Below, in pieces: positions 53,317 through 61,354 of a stretch of 64,000 nt of DNA. The notes beneath the pieces were generated by a model. That model worked only from the letters and a program-made list of their open reading frames with translations. It searched no databases and was not told where the DNA came from. Each line of letters starts with the position of its first letter. Position 1 is the stretch's first letter. Source of the DNA: Mycoplasmatota bacterium (GTDB taxonomy: Bacteria; Bacillota_I; Bacilli_A; MAG-NZ); the NCBI GenBank assembly GCA_018394315.1, contig CP074575.1:1907501-1971500 (forward strand). The letters are read 5' to 3'. The position numbers and the translations under genes are program-made.

Positions 53317-54846
53317 TCAACTAATATTCCATTTTATCTTTTCTAATCCATTCTCACTTAGTTCATAAATTTTATTAGCTACTTCATTAATAAATTTCCT
53401 ATCATGAGAAATCGCAATAATACATCCCGGATATTCGACTAATGCCTCTCTTAGAACTGGATTAGATAAAGGAGAAAAATTACGTGTCGGTTCGTCCAAA
53501 ATCAAGACATCGCACTCAAGTAAGATTAATCTAAGTATACATAATTTCGCTTTTTGACCCCCACTATATTCACCAATAGTCTTCAGCATCTCTTCTCTAG
53601 TAAACCGAAGACTACCCATATATGATCTAACAATATGTTCTTCTACACTAGTCTCGCTTTCTAACCACTTAACACCACTCATATCACTAGAAAGAATTTC
53701 ATAATAATTTTGAGGGAAATACCCGACTCTAAGTGATTTTGATTTTACTTCTGTAAGTACCTCTTTTAATAGCGTCGTCTTACCAACACCATTTTTACCA
53801 ATAATAACTATTTTCTCATTACCAACGACTTCTATGAAAACATTTATAGAAAGCACTTTTTCATTTACCTTAAGCTCATCTATCTTAAGTTTTACTACGT
53901 CCTTACCATTTGGAATAAAACAACACTCAGGGAAATCAAAATAAATTGCTTCTTCAACAACTGGAATTTCGGTAAACTCCTTGTCTTCAAAGCGCTTTTG
54001 TTGAGATTTAAGTGCTTTCATTTTTTTAGCTAATAGTCTCGCAACTGAAGGAGCCTGCCTAGAAACTACATTTTGTTCATGTTCAACTCTCGCGAATACG
54101 TGTCTAAACCTATCCATCTGTTTTTTATGTTCTCTTCTTTCAGAGTAGGCAACTTGCTCTTGGTGAGATAATTGAGTTTTTCTTCTTTTAACATAAGTAT
54201 TATAATCAATCTTTTTCACTGTATGTTTAGGTTCGTTTTTTTTCTTCAGTTGCTCAATATGTACAATCTTATTTGCAGTTCTTTCAAGTAGTGTCTCATC
54301 ATGCGAAATAAAAATAACAGGAATTTCCAGTTTCATAATATATTCTTCTAACCATACAAGAGACTCTAAATCTAAATCATTTGTAGGTTCATCTAAGAGA
54401 AGTATTTCTGAATCATTCATGAGTAGTTTAATAATTTGCAGTTTAATCTTTTCTCCACCACTTAATGTTGATATCGTTCTTTCAAAATCAATCATTAGAT
54501 TCAACTCTTTAAACATTCTCTCAACTCTTTGGAAAATACTATAATAATCATAATCAATATCATCATCATAGTCATTCCTTAAAAAGAATTCTTCAACTGA
54601 AGAAGTTAACCATCTTTCATCAATACTTTGTGGTAAGTAACCAATTTTAGCACTATTTAGAATTTGTCCTTTTATAATCGCATAATCTAGACTTCCAAAA
54701 TATATTGCTTTTAAAATAGTTGATTTACCATTTCCTTCTTCCCCAATAATAGCTATCTTATCTCCGTTATTCACAGTTAAATTTAGATTCTTTACTAATA
54801 CTTTATGTGTATAGCGATGTGTAATTGTTAAATTATTTATTTGCAT
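53317..54846 (-). CDS. ABC-F ATPase, antibiotic-resistance (ribosome protection) type
   Basis: Two ABC domains in one chain with no membrane part. First: Walker A GEEGNGKSTI, LSGGEKIKL, LLLDEPTNDLDLE. Second: GKNGVGKTTLL, YSGGQKAKL and LILDEPTRNFSPLSNPV. The linker between them (about residues 195-290) is long, helical and basic. ABC-F proteins act on the ribosomal E site; resistance types displace drugs from the peptidyl transferase centre. The start is ATG 54846 with AGGAGG ahead, not 54876, which would lie inside the terminator-attenuator. 509 residues. The attenuator with a short uORF strongly supports drug-inducible resistance rather than housekeeping. Confidence 0.85.
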   Translation of the reverse strand: MQINNLTITHRYTHKVLVKNLNLTVNNGDKIAIIGEEGNGKSTILKAIYFGSLDYAIIKGQILNSAKIGYLPQSIDERWLTSSVEEFFLRNDYDDDIDYDYYSIFQRVERMFKELNLMIDFERTISTLSGGEKIKLQIIKLLMNDSEILLLDEPTNDLDLESLVWLEEYIMKLEIPVIFISHDETLLERTANKIVHIEQLKKKNEPKHTVKKIDYNTYVKRRKTQLSHQEQVAYSERREHKKQMDRFRHVFARVEHEQNVVSRQAPSVARLLAKKMKALKSQQKRFEDKEFTEIPVVEEAIYFDFPECCFIPNGKDVVKLKIDELKVNEKVLSINVFIEVVGNEKIVIIGKNGVGKTTLLKEVLTEVKSKSLRVGYFPQNYYEILSSDMSGVKWLESETSVEEHIVRSYMGSLRFTREEMLKTIGEYSGGQKAKLCILRLILLECDVLILDEPTRNFSPLSNPVLREALVEYPGCIIAISHDRKFINEVANKIYELSENGLEKIKWNIS

Positions 54847-54858
54847 ATAATACCTCCT

Positions 54859-54893
54859 AAAAAAAAGTGTAAGCAAGCATAAGCCACCTACAC
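54859..54893 (-). terminator. Attenuator terminator ahead of the ABC-F gene
   Basis: Minus strand: GTGTAGG... pairs with ...GCTTACAC through a G-U-rich stem with eight T directly after, only a few bases ahead of the ribosome site of the ABC-F gene. Confidence 0.8.
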
Positions 54894-54982
54894 AAAAAAA
54901 TATATCTTTGTATTTTTAATGACAATTACTTACTAATGATAAGCACACAAAAAAATGTCTGTATGATTATCTAATTTCGTTT

Positions 54983-55000
54983 TTAGTAAGTAATGTTCAT
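54983..55000 (-). CDS. Five-codon leader peptide MNITY
   Basis: ATG AAC ATT ACT TAC TAA on the minus strand with AAAGGAG eight bases ahead. The coding bases form the first strand of the attenuator. It is comparable in logic to the short leader peptides (for example MYLIFM of msrD) on which antibiotic-bound ribosomes stall. Confidence 0.72.
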   Translation of the reverse strand: MNITY

Positions 55001-55024
55001 TCTTTCAACTCCTTTACTACTCAT

Positions 55025-55033
55025 AGTATATCA
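55025..55033 (-). promoter_or_regulatory. Promoter of the ABC-F gene
   Basis: TG-extended -10, TGATATACT on the minus strand (-10 TATACT at 55025-55030); the -35 region is poor. Transcription should start near 55018, directly ahead of the leader peptide. Confidence 0.55.
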
Positions 55034-55039
55034 AGAATA

Positions 55040-55071
55040 AGATTAAAAGAAAAGCGTGAATTTCACGCTTT
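55040..55071 (-). terminator. Intrinsic terminator of ktrB
   Basis: AAAGCGTGA / TCACGCTTT stem, then TCTTTTAATC on the minus strand; overlaps the ktrB stop. Confidence 0.85.
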
Positions 55072-56425
55072 AACCAACTATTAAATTAATTTCTGGATAT
55101 TTAATTTTTTGAGCTTTTTTGTGACCTTGCATGAATAGAAGTAACGCAACAATACCGATTCTTCCTATAAACATAGTAATTATTAAAACAAATTTACTAA
55201 ATGAGTTTAATCCTGCAGTGACACCTAATGATAGCCCAGTTGTCCCGAAGGCTGAAGCAACTTCGAATAAACTTTCTTTAAAAGTTATGTTGTCAAATGC
55301 TAAAATCATGAAAGTTGATGTAACCACTACAAACGTCGCAACAACAATCACTATTATCGACTTCATTACTGTCTCTGGTTTAACTGCTTTCTTATGTAGT
55401 AGTACTTGATCCCTAGATTTACTGAATGAAAATATTGAAGCCAAAACTACTAAAAAAGTAGTTGTTCTTATTCCTCCACCAGCGGAATTTGGACTTGAAC
55501 CAATAAACATAAATACAATAAATAAAAGCAAGGTTGCATCTTTAAAATTAACTATATCCATAGTTGCAAATCCCGCATTTCTAGTAGTTAAGGACATAAA
55601 TAACGAATAGAACGTTTGTTCAATTACACTTAGATCTATGAAGAAATTACCTCTTTCGATAAGAAATACTATTACTGCTCCAAGAATCCATAGCCCGACA
55701 TGCATATAGACTAATATTTTAGAAAACAAACTGAACTGAAACTTCTCTTTCTTACGTTTAGCTATAAACCAATCCTTTAATTCTACTAATGGCCAAAAAC
55801 CAACTGCACCTGTAAACATCAAAAACATTGCCATCAACTGAAATACGTAATCAGCATTATATCTGAAAAGCGAATCACCAGTTATATCAAACCCTGCATT
55901 TGCAGTCATGGAAATAGTTAAGAAGAATGCTTGAAAGAAAGATTCTCCAATTTCAAAATATCCTCTAAAGTATAAATAAAATCCCATTACTATAATCATA
56001 ACAAATTCTATTGTAAAAAGAATAATCAAGACATCTCTAACTAACTTAACTACTTTGGAACTCTTGACTTGATTTTGATCAGTCACAATAAATTGTCTTT
56101 CTTTATAAGAAATGTTTTTCCCGGTGAACATCCAAAATACCGCAAGCAACATTATCAAACCAATTCCACCAAACTGAATAATGAATGCCAGAATCAATTG
56201 TCCAAATCTAGTTAGAACATCAGCTACAACTACAGTACTTAATCCAGTTGTACTCATTCCACTAACGGACACGAATAAAGCGTCAATAAATGATAATTCT
56301 TGACCCTCTTTTAATGAAATAGGTAGCATTAATAAGACAGCACCTACAAATGTAAATAATGCGTATAATGTCACAAACCCTCTAACATAGGTTCCTAAAA
56401 ATATATTTTTTATTTTCTTCTTCAT
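55070..56425 (-). CDS. ktrB: Potassium uptake protein, TrkH/KtrB family
   Basis: Membrane subunit of a K+ channel-like transporter with four M1-P-M2 repeats in 451 residues. Filter-like loops with Gly are visible (SVSGMSTTGLSTV, MTANAGFDITG, TTRNAGFATMD, SAFGTTGLSLG). Its usual partner is the RCK regulator KtrA or TrkA, which is not in this window. One base upstream lies the stop of an HPt-domain gene, so these two form an operon. Confidence 0.9.
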   Translation of the reverse strand: MKKKIKNIFLGTYVRGFVTLYALFTFVGAVLLMLPISLKEGQELSFIDALFVSVSGMSTTGLSTVVVADVLTRFGQLILAFIIQFGGIGLIMLLAVFWMFTGKNISYKERQFIVTDQNQVKSSKVVKLVRDVLIILFTIEFVMIIVMGFYLYFRGYFEIGESFFQAFFLTISMTANAGFDITGDSLFRYNADYVFQLMAMFLMFTGAVGFWPLVELKDWFIAKRKKEKFQFSLFSKILVYMHVGLWILGAVIVFLIERGNFFIDLSVIEQTFYSLFMSLTTRNAGFATMDIVNFKDATLLLFIVFMFIGSSPNSAGGGIRTTTFLVVLASIFSFSKSRDQVLLHKKAVKPETVMKSIIVIVVATFVVVTSTFMILAFDNITFKESLFEVASAFGTTGLSLGVTAGLNSFSKFVLIITMFIGRIGIVALLLFMQGHKKAQKIKYPEINLIVG

Positions 56426-56426
56426 A

Positions 56427-56771
56427 CTAATTCATCTCTTTCAAATATCCATCTATCTCTTGATACATATTTTGAAAACACTCCCTAAAAATAGGAAACA
56501 TGTTTTTAATTTCTTCTTCTTTTTCTGCTAATAGAATTTCTTCAAAATCTTTTGAAGTTTGATACATTTTTTTTGAACCTAAGTTTATGCTTATCCCCTT
56601 AATCGAATGCACTAGTCTTCTTGCTTCTTTATTGTCATCACTAATTGCACTTTCTAAATCTAATAGTAAATTTTTATTATTAAGTAAGAACTCTTCATAA
56701 ACCTTCTTTAAAATGAACTCAAGATTGTTCATCGTGCTTAATGCTAATTGCACATCTACCATTTTTTCCAT
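56427..56771 (-). CDS. Stand-alone histidine phosphotransfer (HPt) domain protein
   Basis: 114 residues forming an HPt four-helix bundle: RRLVHSIKGISINLGSKKM carries the phosphorylatable His in the HSIKG motif. HPt proteins relay phosphate between receiver domains. I use ATG 56771, six bases after AAGGAAG. The frame's first ATG at 56792 lies only four bases past the -10 element and cannot be in the transcript. It is directly followed by ktrB. No histidine kinase or receiver gene is nearby. Confidence 0.82.
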   Translation of the reverse strand: MEKMVDVQLALSTMNNLEFILKKVYEEFLLNNKNLLLDLESAISDDNKEARRLVHSIKGISINLGSKKMYQTSKDFEEILLAEKEEEIKNMFPIFRECFQNMYQEIDGYLKEMN

Positions 56772-56795
56772 ATTCATCTTCCTTTTTCTCATTAG

Positions 56796-56823
56796 ATTAT
56801 ACCATAATAAACTGATTAATCAA
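56796..56823 (-). promoter_or_regulatory. Promoter of the HPt-ktrB operon
   Basis: TTGATT at 56818-56823, TG-extended TATAAT at 56796-56801, 16-base spacer, minus strand. Its position decides the HPt start codon. Confidence 0.75.
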
Positions 56824-56831
56824 TATAACCA

Positions 56832-56861
56832 AGAGAAAGACAAGTGAATAATCACTTGTCT
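56832..56861 (-). terminator. Intrinsic terminator of the deacetylase gene
   Basis: AGACAAGTGA / TCACTTGTCT stem with a TTAT loop, then TTCTCTT on the minus strand. Confidence 0.82.
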
Positions 56862-57594
56862 ATTCTAAATCCGTTATTAAATTTGTTAATGGTTTAAATT
56901 TAAATTCCTTAGTTTTCAAATCTTCAATTATTCTTTCAAGTGCTAAGGTATTATCTTCTGAAACAGAATGCATCAAGATTACTGCACCATTATGAATGTT
57001 ATCCATCACACTATTGTATGCGTATTCCCATCCCCGATTAGAATTCTGATGCCAGTCGACGTGCGCTAATGACCAAAGTACTGTGACATAACCTAAATCC
57101 GTTAAGGTCTTTAAACTTTTTGGACTGAACGTTCCTCTTGGCGGTCTAACAAATTTAAACATCTTTGAATTAGTTATCTCAAAATATTTATTTTCTATCT
57201 TCGAGAGCTCTAATTCCACTTCTTTACTAGTAATTGAAGTTAAATCGGGATGACTCCAAGTATGATTACCTACTATATGACCTTCATCATACATTCTTTT
57301 TATCAACTCAGGATGCTTTCTCATAAAGTGACCCGTCACAAAAAATGTTGCTGGTACATTTTCCTCAATTAGAACATCTAAAAGAGTACTTGTGTTTCCT
57401 GTCTCATAGCCTGTATCGAATGTTAAGTAAACATCTTTTGTGGATGTGTCACCAATATATATCACATCGTAAGGTGAAATTATCTCTTCATATTTACCTA
57501 TACTTGGTGGTTCATTCCCATTTTTTTTATATCCCCATCCATAAGAATTAGCAGTTGCTAACAGAATGAGAGATACACCAACAAACAATTTCAT
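56860..57594 (-). CDS. Secreted polysaccharide deacetylase (PdaA-like)
   Basis: Metal-dependent carbohydrate esterase family 4. A signal peptide covers about residues 1-19 (KLFVGVSLILLATA). The NodB domain has TFDTGYETGNT (catalytic Asp; PdaA-type instead of FDDG), NHTWSHPD (zinc His pair), RPPRGTFS and VILMHSVSED. The closest known type is PdaA, which deacetylates N-acetylmuramic acid in peptidoglycan. 244 residues. AAAGGAG before the ATG. Single gene. Confidence 0.87.
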   Translation of the reverse strand: MKLFVGVSLILLATANSYGWGYKKNGNEPPSIGKYEEIISPYDVIYIGDTSTKDVYLTFDTGYETGNTSTLLDVLIEENVPATFFVTGHFMRKHPELIKRMYDEGHIVGNHTWSHPDLTSITSKEVELELSKIENKYFEITNSKMFKFVRPPRGTFSPKSLKTLTDLGYVTVLWSLAHVDWHQNSNRGWEYAYNSVMDNIHNGAVILMHSVSEDNTLALERIIEDLKTKEFKFKPLTNLITDLE

Positions 57595-57646
57595 TAAATC
57601 ACTCCTTTGGTGTATCTATTATTATTATGTTCTTTATCAAAATAAA

Positions 57647-58456
57647 CTAACCTTGAATTTTTTTCCTATTGATTGATGCATTAATTATTATACCTAAATG
57701 CAAAATATACGATAATACGAAAACCCAAATAAACAGCGCTATAACACTTGAGAAAGGACCAAATTTTGATTGATAATCAGCAATATCTCTTACATAAATC
57801 AAAAATAAAGTTGAGAAAATATACCAACCTAAAGTAATGAATATTGCTCCATAAAATTGATTTCTAAATCTAGTCCTGTAAGGAACAATAAATGTTAATA
57901 TAAATATTAACAAAATTAAAATTACAAGTGGAAATCCTAAAAACTTAATATAATTATATACAACTAAAATACTAGGTAAGTCACTTAAAAGATTACGTAA
58001 ATAGTCATTAGTGACAAAAGATAATCCAATAAGTATTATAAAAACTATTATAAATCCTAATGTTATTATTAAGGAAATAAGTCTAGTAATAAATGGATTT
58101 CTTTTCTTTTTTTCATGATAAATTATCTCAGCTGTCTGCATAATACTATTAAAAGCCATACTAGCTCCCCATAGCATCAAAAAGACAAAACTGACTAGCA
58201 AAAATCCATCCAAGATACTTGTACTCTCAAAGAAGTCGTGGATATATTCAGAAATGAAAGACGGTACATTTTCATCAATATAATCTAAAAATTGAATAAC
58301 TGGAATTAATCTAGATGTAATTATTAATTGAAACATCAAATATATCATTGGAATCGCAGCCCAAATAATGAAAAAACTGACACTTGCACTCAATAATGTT
58401 ATGTCGTACTTCGGTAAAGACTTATTAAATTTTTTAATCATCTCTAAAAGTTTCAT
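57647..58456 (-). CDS. YihY/BrkB-family membrane protein
   Basis: 269 residues with about six hydrophobic segments. The openings LSASVSFFIIWAAIPMIYLM and FGPFSSVIALFIWVFVLSYI are typical of the YihY (formerly RNase BN) family. Function is unknown, and old RNase annotation should not be used. I choose ATG 58456 rather than 58495 because the longer form adds a polar stretch without a ribosome site. Confidence 0.82.
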   Translation of the reverse strand: MKLLEMIKKFNKSLPKYDITLLSASVSFFIIWAAIPMIYLMFQLIITSRLIPVIQFLDYIDENVPSFISEYIHDFFESTSILDGFLLVSFVFLMLWGASMAFNSIMQTAEIIYHEKKKRNPFITRLISLIITLGFIIVFIILIGLSFVTNDYLRNLLSDLPSILVVYNYIKFLGFPLVILILLIFILTFIVPYRTRFRNQFYGAIFITLGWYIFSTLFLIYVRDIADYQSKFGPFSSVIALFIWVFVLSYILHLGIIINASINRKKIQG

Positions 58457-58645
58457 TCTATCACTTCTATCATTTGTTATTATTTTTAACAACAATTATC
58501 ATATTATTAGTCTTGATTTATTATAAATAATTTAAAATTAATGTAGAAAGAAAATATGCAAAATTACGTAAATTTAACTAGATTACTTAACAAGTATAAA
58601 TAAGTAATTCCTCTTTAAAAAATAAGACCTAATGATAAAGGTAAT

Positions 58646-58672
58646 TATAAACAATGTAAAACGCTTCTTTTT
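58646..58672 (-). terminator. Terminator of the nitroreductase gene
   Basis: AAAGCGCTT / AAGCGTTTT stem (one G-U) with a six-base loop on the minus strand and a short T-run. Confidence 0.65.
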
Positions 58673-59264
58673 AAGCGCTTTCTCCAAAATTATTATAAAA
58701 AATTATATCTGATAAATTCTTTTTCTTTCTAGTAACAACTTGATTAACTTTAGGATAACCAAAAGCAATTATTTCAGATGCTATTACATTATTTGGTAAG
58801 CCTAATAAATCTGAGACTTTTTCTACATCAAAGTATGAAACCCAAGTTGAGTATACTCCTTCTTCGATTGCTCGCAATATCATGTGAGATCCAAGGATTT
58901 TTGTTTGATGTTCCTCACAATTTATAAAAGAGTAAAAGTCTTTTTTCATCTGATCAATTTCTTTTTCAAAACGAGGAAATCTAGCTTTTTGAATTCTTCT
59001 TCCGTCAATATCATCACCAACTATGACAGTGCAAAGAACAATCAATAAGGGAGCAGTAACTAACCAGTTTTGTTTATATGCAAAATTTGAGATCTTTGAA
59101 ATCAGATTCTTATCTTGAATAACTCCAAACTTCCAAGATTGCTCATTTCCACCTGATGGAGATAGTCTACCAGCTTCTAAAATTGAATTAGTTATATCAT
59201 CAGGAATTTTCTTATTTTCGAACTTTCTAACACTACATCTCTTTTTTAGTAATTCAATAATCAT
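58671..59264 (-). CDS. Nitroreductase-family flavoprotein
   Basis: 197 residues of the FMN-dependent nitroreductase fold: KKRCSVRKFENKKIP at the N-terminus, GRLSPSGGNEQSWKF (FMN contact), and SHMILRAIEEGVYSTWVSYF. Members reduce nitro compounds, quinones or other acceptors with NAD(P)H. The physiological substrate is unknown. GCGAGG before the ATG. Single gene. Confidence 0.85.
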   Translation of the reverse strand: MIIELLKKRCSVRKFENKKIPDDITNSILEAGRLSPSGGNEQSWKFGVIQDKNLISKISNFAYKQNWLVTAPLLIVLCTVIVGDDIDGRRIQKARFPRFEKEIDQMKKDFYSFINCEEHQTKILGSHMILRAIEEGVYSTWVSYFDVEKVSDLLGLPNNVIASEIIAFGYPKVNQVVTRKKKNLSDIIFYNNFGESA

Positions 59265-59433
59265 ATATTATTACCTCGCATCTTAACAACTTTAATTTAT
59301 TATATTAAGAAGAAAAAGAAATCAATTATTCATCTGATATTTATATAAAATTCCTTATTCTTCTTGCAATTACTTTTATTTATCAATATATAAAATAATC
59401 TTATCTTTATTCAAACAATTAACCAAGCAATCT

Positions 59434-59871
59434 CTATTGTTTAGTAGTAATCTTTACAGTATTTATATCTTCTACAGGAAGCCAATCATCCATGTTTCCG
59501 TAGTCACTTTTATCAATTAGAAATGAATCAACTTTAGAAACATTAGCAATTTCGATCAACACTAGATATCTTTTACCTGCCCATTTTTTATATCGTGATG
59601 TGCCTAAATTTAATTTTAACTGGTTATCATCAACTAAGGCTATTGAATCTTCTTGAGACAATTTTTCAGAGTTATAAACATTGCTAACAGTAGCTTTCGC
59701 CTTGATTAATCCATCCGCGTTATTTTCAATAAAGTATAAATCGTCTCCTATAAATACTCTACCATATGGTAATTTTCTACCAGTTGCTCCTCTGATAATC
59801 ATTGTCATTGATCCATCAATGATTTTATCCAATTCCCTTGTTTTCGCATCAACATATACAATATGATCCAT
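59434..59871 (-). CDS. Small protein with probable ASCH/PUA-like fold
   Basis: 145 residues, no signal or membrane segment. The sequence IIDGSMTMIIRGATGRKLPYG then GDDLYFIENNADGLIKAKA, with WAGKRYLVLIEI later, resembles ASCH/PUA-type RNA-binding domains (G-x-K-x-x-x-x-R, then strand-rich part). A conserved protein of this type occurs in Clostridia, but I cannot name a function. A strong ribosome site (AAAGGAGG) precedes it. Fold assignment is tentative. Confidence 0.55.
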   Translation of the reverse strand: MDHIVYVDAKTRELDKIIDGSMTMIIRGATGRKLPYGRVFIGDDLYFIENNADGLIKAKATVSNVYNSEKLSQEDSIALVDDNQLKLNLGTSRYKKWAGKRYLVLIEIANVSKVDSFLIDKSDYGNMDDWLPVEDINTVKITTKQ

Positions 59872-59974
59872 TTCATTCCTCCTTTTATCAATAGAATTCG
59901 TATTTACTTTATTTAAGAAATGTCTTTCCTACTTGAGTTAACTTATACCTCTTAGAATTTAGTTGATATCTCTC

Positions 59975-60925
59975 TTAAAATGCTGCTTCTTCGCCGACGA
60001 AAACTCTATATACAATACCTCTTTGATAATCTGCTATATACACATAATTTCTATCATCGCCTATTTTACCAAAAGCAATACCGGTAGCATAACCGAACGC
60101 TTTTGTACAAATCTCTTGTATGTTACCATCTAAATCTAATCTTACTAAAGAGCCTTCTCTAAAGATTGTAATATATATATTCCCTTTACTATCTAATTCT
60201 AAATGATCTGGTTCTAGTAATCCACTAATTACAGTTTCAGGTTCTCCCGCAGTTCCATCAGATTCTAAAGGGTATTTCATAATCAGCCCTTGCTTCATCT
60301 TAGCTATATAAAGATTTTGATAATCTTTATCAAATGTTAGACCTGTAATGTACCATCCTCTGAATAATCTGTTTTGATCAATATCACTGTCAATAAAAAT
60401 GCTTTTCTGTAAATCTGGTGTAACCTTATATACTCTGTTTTCAAAGGAATCCGTAACATATATATTTCCCTTTAAGTCTAATCTCACATCATCAGCACAT
60501 GTAAAATCTGAAGCTAATGTTTCTATGTCTCCCTTTTTATCTATTTTAACTAGTTTATCTTTTCCTGCAACGTAAAGGCTGTTTTCATTGTCGATTGTCA
60601 TACATAATAGCTCCTCGCAAGGTACTTTAGCAAAATCTGTTACATTACCAGCTTGATCTATCTTATATATTGTATTTGTGTTTCTACTTCCAACAAATAT
60701 ATTACCTGAGTAATCAACTACGATACCATCTGCTCCAGAAATACCACTTGCTACAACATCTATTTTGCCTATTTCTATAGTATCGTCACTAATTTCTTGA
60801 GGATTTTCAATAAGATTTTCTTCAATATTTATTGTATTACTGTTTTCCTCAACGGAAGTATTTCTACACCCTATTAAGGCTAAAACTGTTACTATAGTCG
60901 TTAGAATACTTATATACTTTTTCAT
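59975..60925 (-). CDS. Lipoprotein with SMP-30/NHL-type beta-propeller
   Basis: Signal peptide with lipobox (VLALIGC, Cys20), so the mature protein is lipid-anchored outside the membrane. Residues about 60-310 hold repeated strands of the type DGIVVDYSGNIFVGSRNTNT, LDLKGNIYVTDSFENRVYKV and LELDSKGNIYITIF. These form a six-bladed propeller as in SMP-30/gluconolactonase or NHL proteins. Enzymatic activity (lactonase) or ligand binding are both possible; the metal ligands cannot be fixed by eye. GAGGGG precedes the ATG. Confidence 0.75.
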   Translation of the reverse strand: MKKYISILTTIVTVLALIGCRNTSVEENSNTINIEENLIENPQEISDDTIEIGKIDVVASGISGADGIVVDYSGNIFVGSRNTNTIYKIDQAGNVTDFAKVPCEELLCMTIDNENSLYVAGKDKLVKIDKKGDIETLASDFTCADDVRLDLKGNIYVTDSFENRVYKVTPDLQKSIFIDSDIDQNRLFRGWYITGLTFDKDYQNLYIAKMKQGLIMKYPLESDGTAGEPETVISGLLEPDHLELDSKGNIYITIFREGSLVRLDLDGNIQEICTKAFGYATGIAFGKIGDDRNYVYIADYQRGIVYRVFVGEEAAF

Positions 60926-61111
60926 TGTTACCCCTCTTTCCTATTTTAATTCCAGACCGTTTCTATTCATCATTATCAATCATCAGAACGATGATACTTA
61001 TTTCAATTATAAGACATAGCAACTTAGAACACATATCCCTTGGCTTTTAGCTAATTCAAAATCATCTTTTTCTGTCTCGAGGATTATACGCCTTATACTA
61101 TTTACTATATT

Positions 61112-61276
61112 TTACCATACTGATGAATGTAATAATAGCACCTCATAAAGCTGATTACACATACTAGCATTGTAAGTTTTCCCAAGATCGTTATCTATAT
61201 TAGCAACATAGTCAGCGACATAATAAGATATTAATAGATATCTTTTTTTAATGTTTTTGCTATTCCTCAATTTCAT
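61112..61276 (-). CDS. Possible small or remnant ORF of 54 codons
   Basis: ATG at 61276 to TAA at 61112. The translation (starting MKLRNSKNIKKRYLLISYY, later NIDNDLGKTYNASMCNQLYE) has a protein-like composition, but there is no clear ribosome site. It may be the decayed end of a lost gene. I recognise no family. Confidence 0.25.
   Translation of the reverse strand: MKLRNSKNIKKRYLLISYYVADYVANIDNDLGKTYNASMCNQLYEVLLLHSSVW
61225..61249 (+). terminator. Terminator-like hairpin on the plus strand without an upstream gene
   Basis: AAGATAT / ATATCTT stem with a six-base loop and a following run of T on the plus strand. No plus-strand gene precedes it, so it may be chance, or belong to an unseen small RNA. 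Confidence 0.35.
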
Positions 61277-61319
61277 TATCCATCGCTGCACTGAATTGTT
61301 AAGTAATAAATACTAGACT

Positions 61320-61354
61320 AAAAAAAACTGATGGAATTAGATTCAACCAGTTTT
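61320..61354 (-). terminator. Intrinsic terminator of the rRNA methyltransferase gene
   Basis: AAAACTGGT.GAA pairs with TTC.ATCAGTTTT; four loop bases, then a T-run on the minus strand. Confidence 0.8.

Larger units (their letters stand above)
54859..55018 (-). promoter_or_regulatory. Ribosome-mediated attenuator leader of the ABC-F gene
   Basis: Three mutually exclusive pairings can be read on the minus strand. The uORF strand TTACTTACTAA (54983-54993) pairs perfectly with TTAGTAAGTAA (54926-54936). Part of that second strand, GTAAGTAA (54926-54933), can instead pair with TTGCTTAC (54869-54876) in the 3' arm of the terminator. If a ribosome stalls on the uORF, the first pairing is blocked, the second forms, and the terminator (54859-54893) is broken. 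The gene is then on. Without stalling the terminator forms. Confidence 0.75.
60926..61352. other. Intergenic region with little annotated content
   Basis: 427 bases between the lipoprotein and rlmCD-type genes. It contains a TATAAT-type -10 (minus strand, about 61005-61010) with a leader that can form ATCATCG / GATGAT, a 54-codon minus-strand ORF (61112-61276) and a plus-strand hairpin with T-run (61225-61249). Nothing else recognisable. Confidence 0.5.

Noticed and set aside
56772..56792. Longer start for the HPt gene
   Set aside because: The upstream ATG is four bases from the -10 element and ahead of the expected transcript start.
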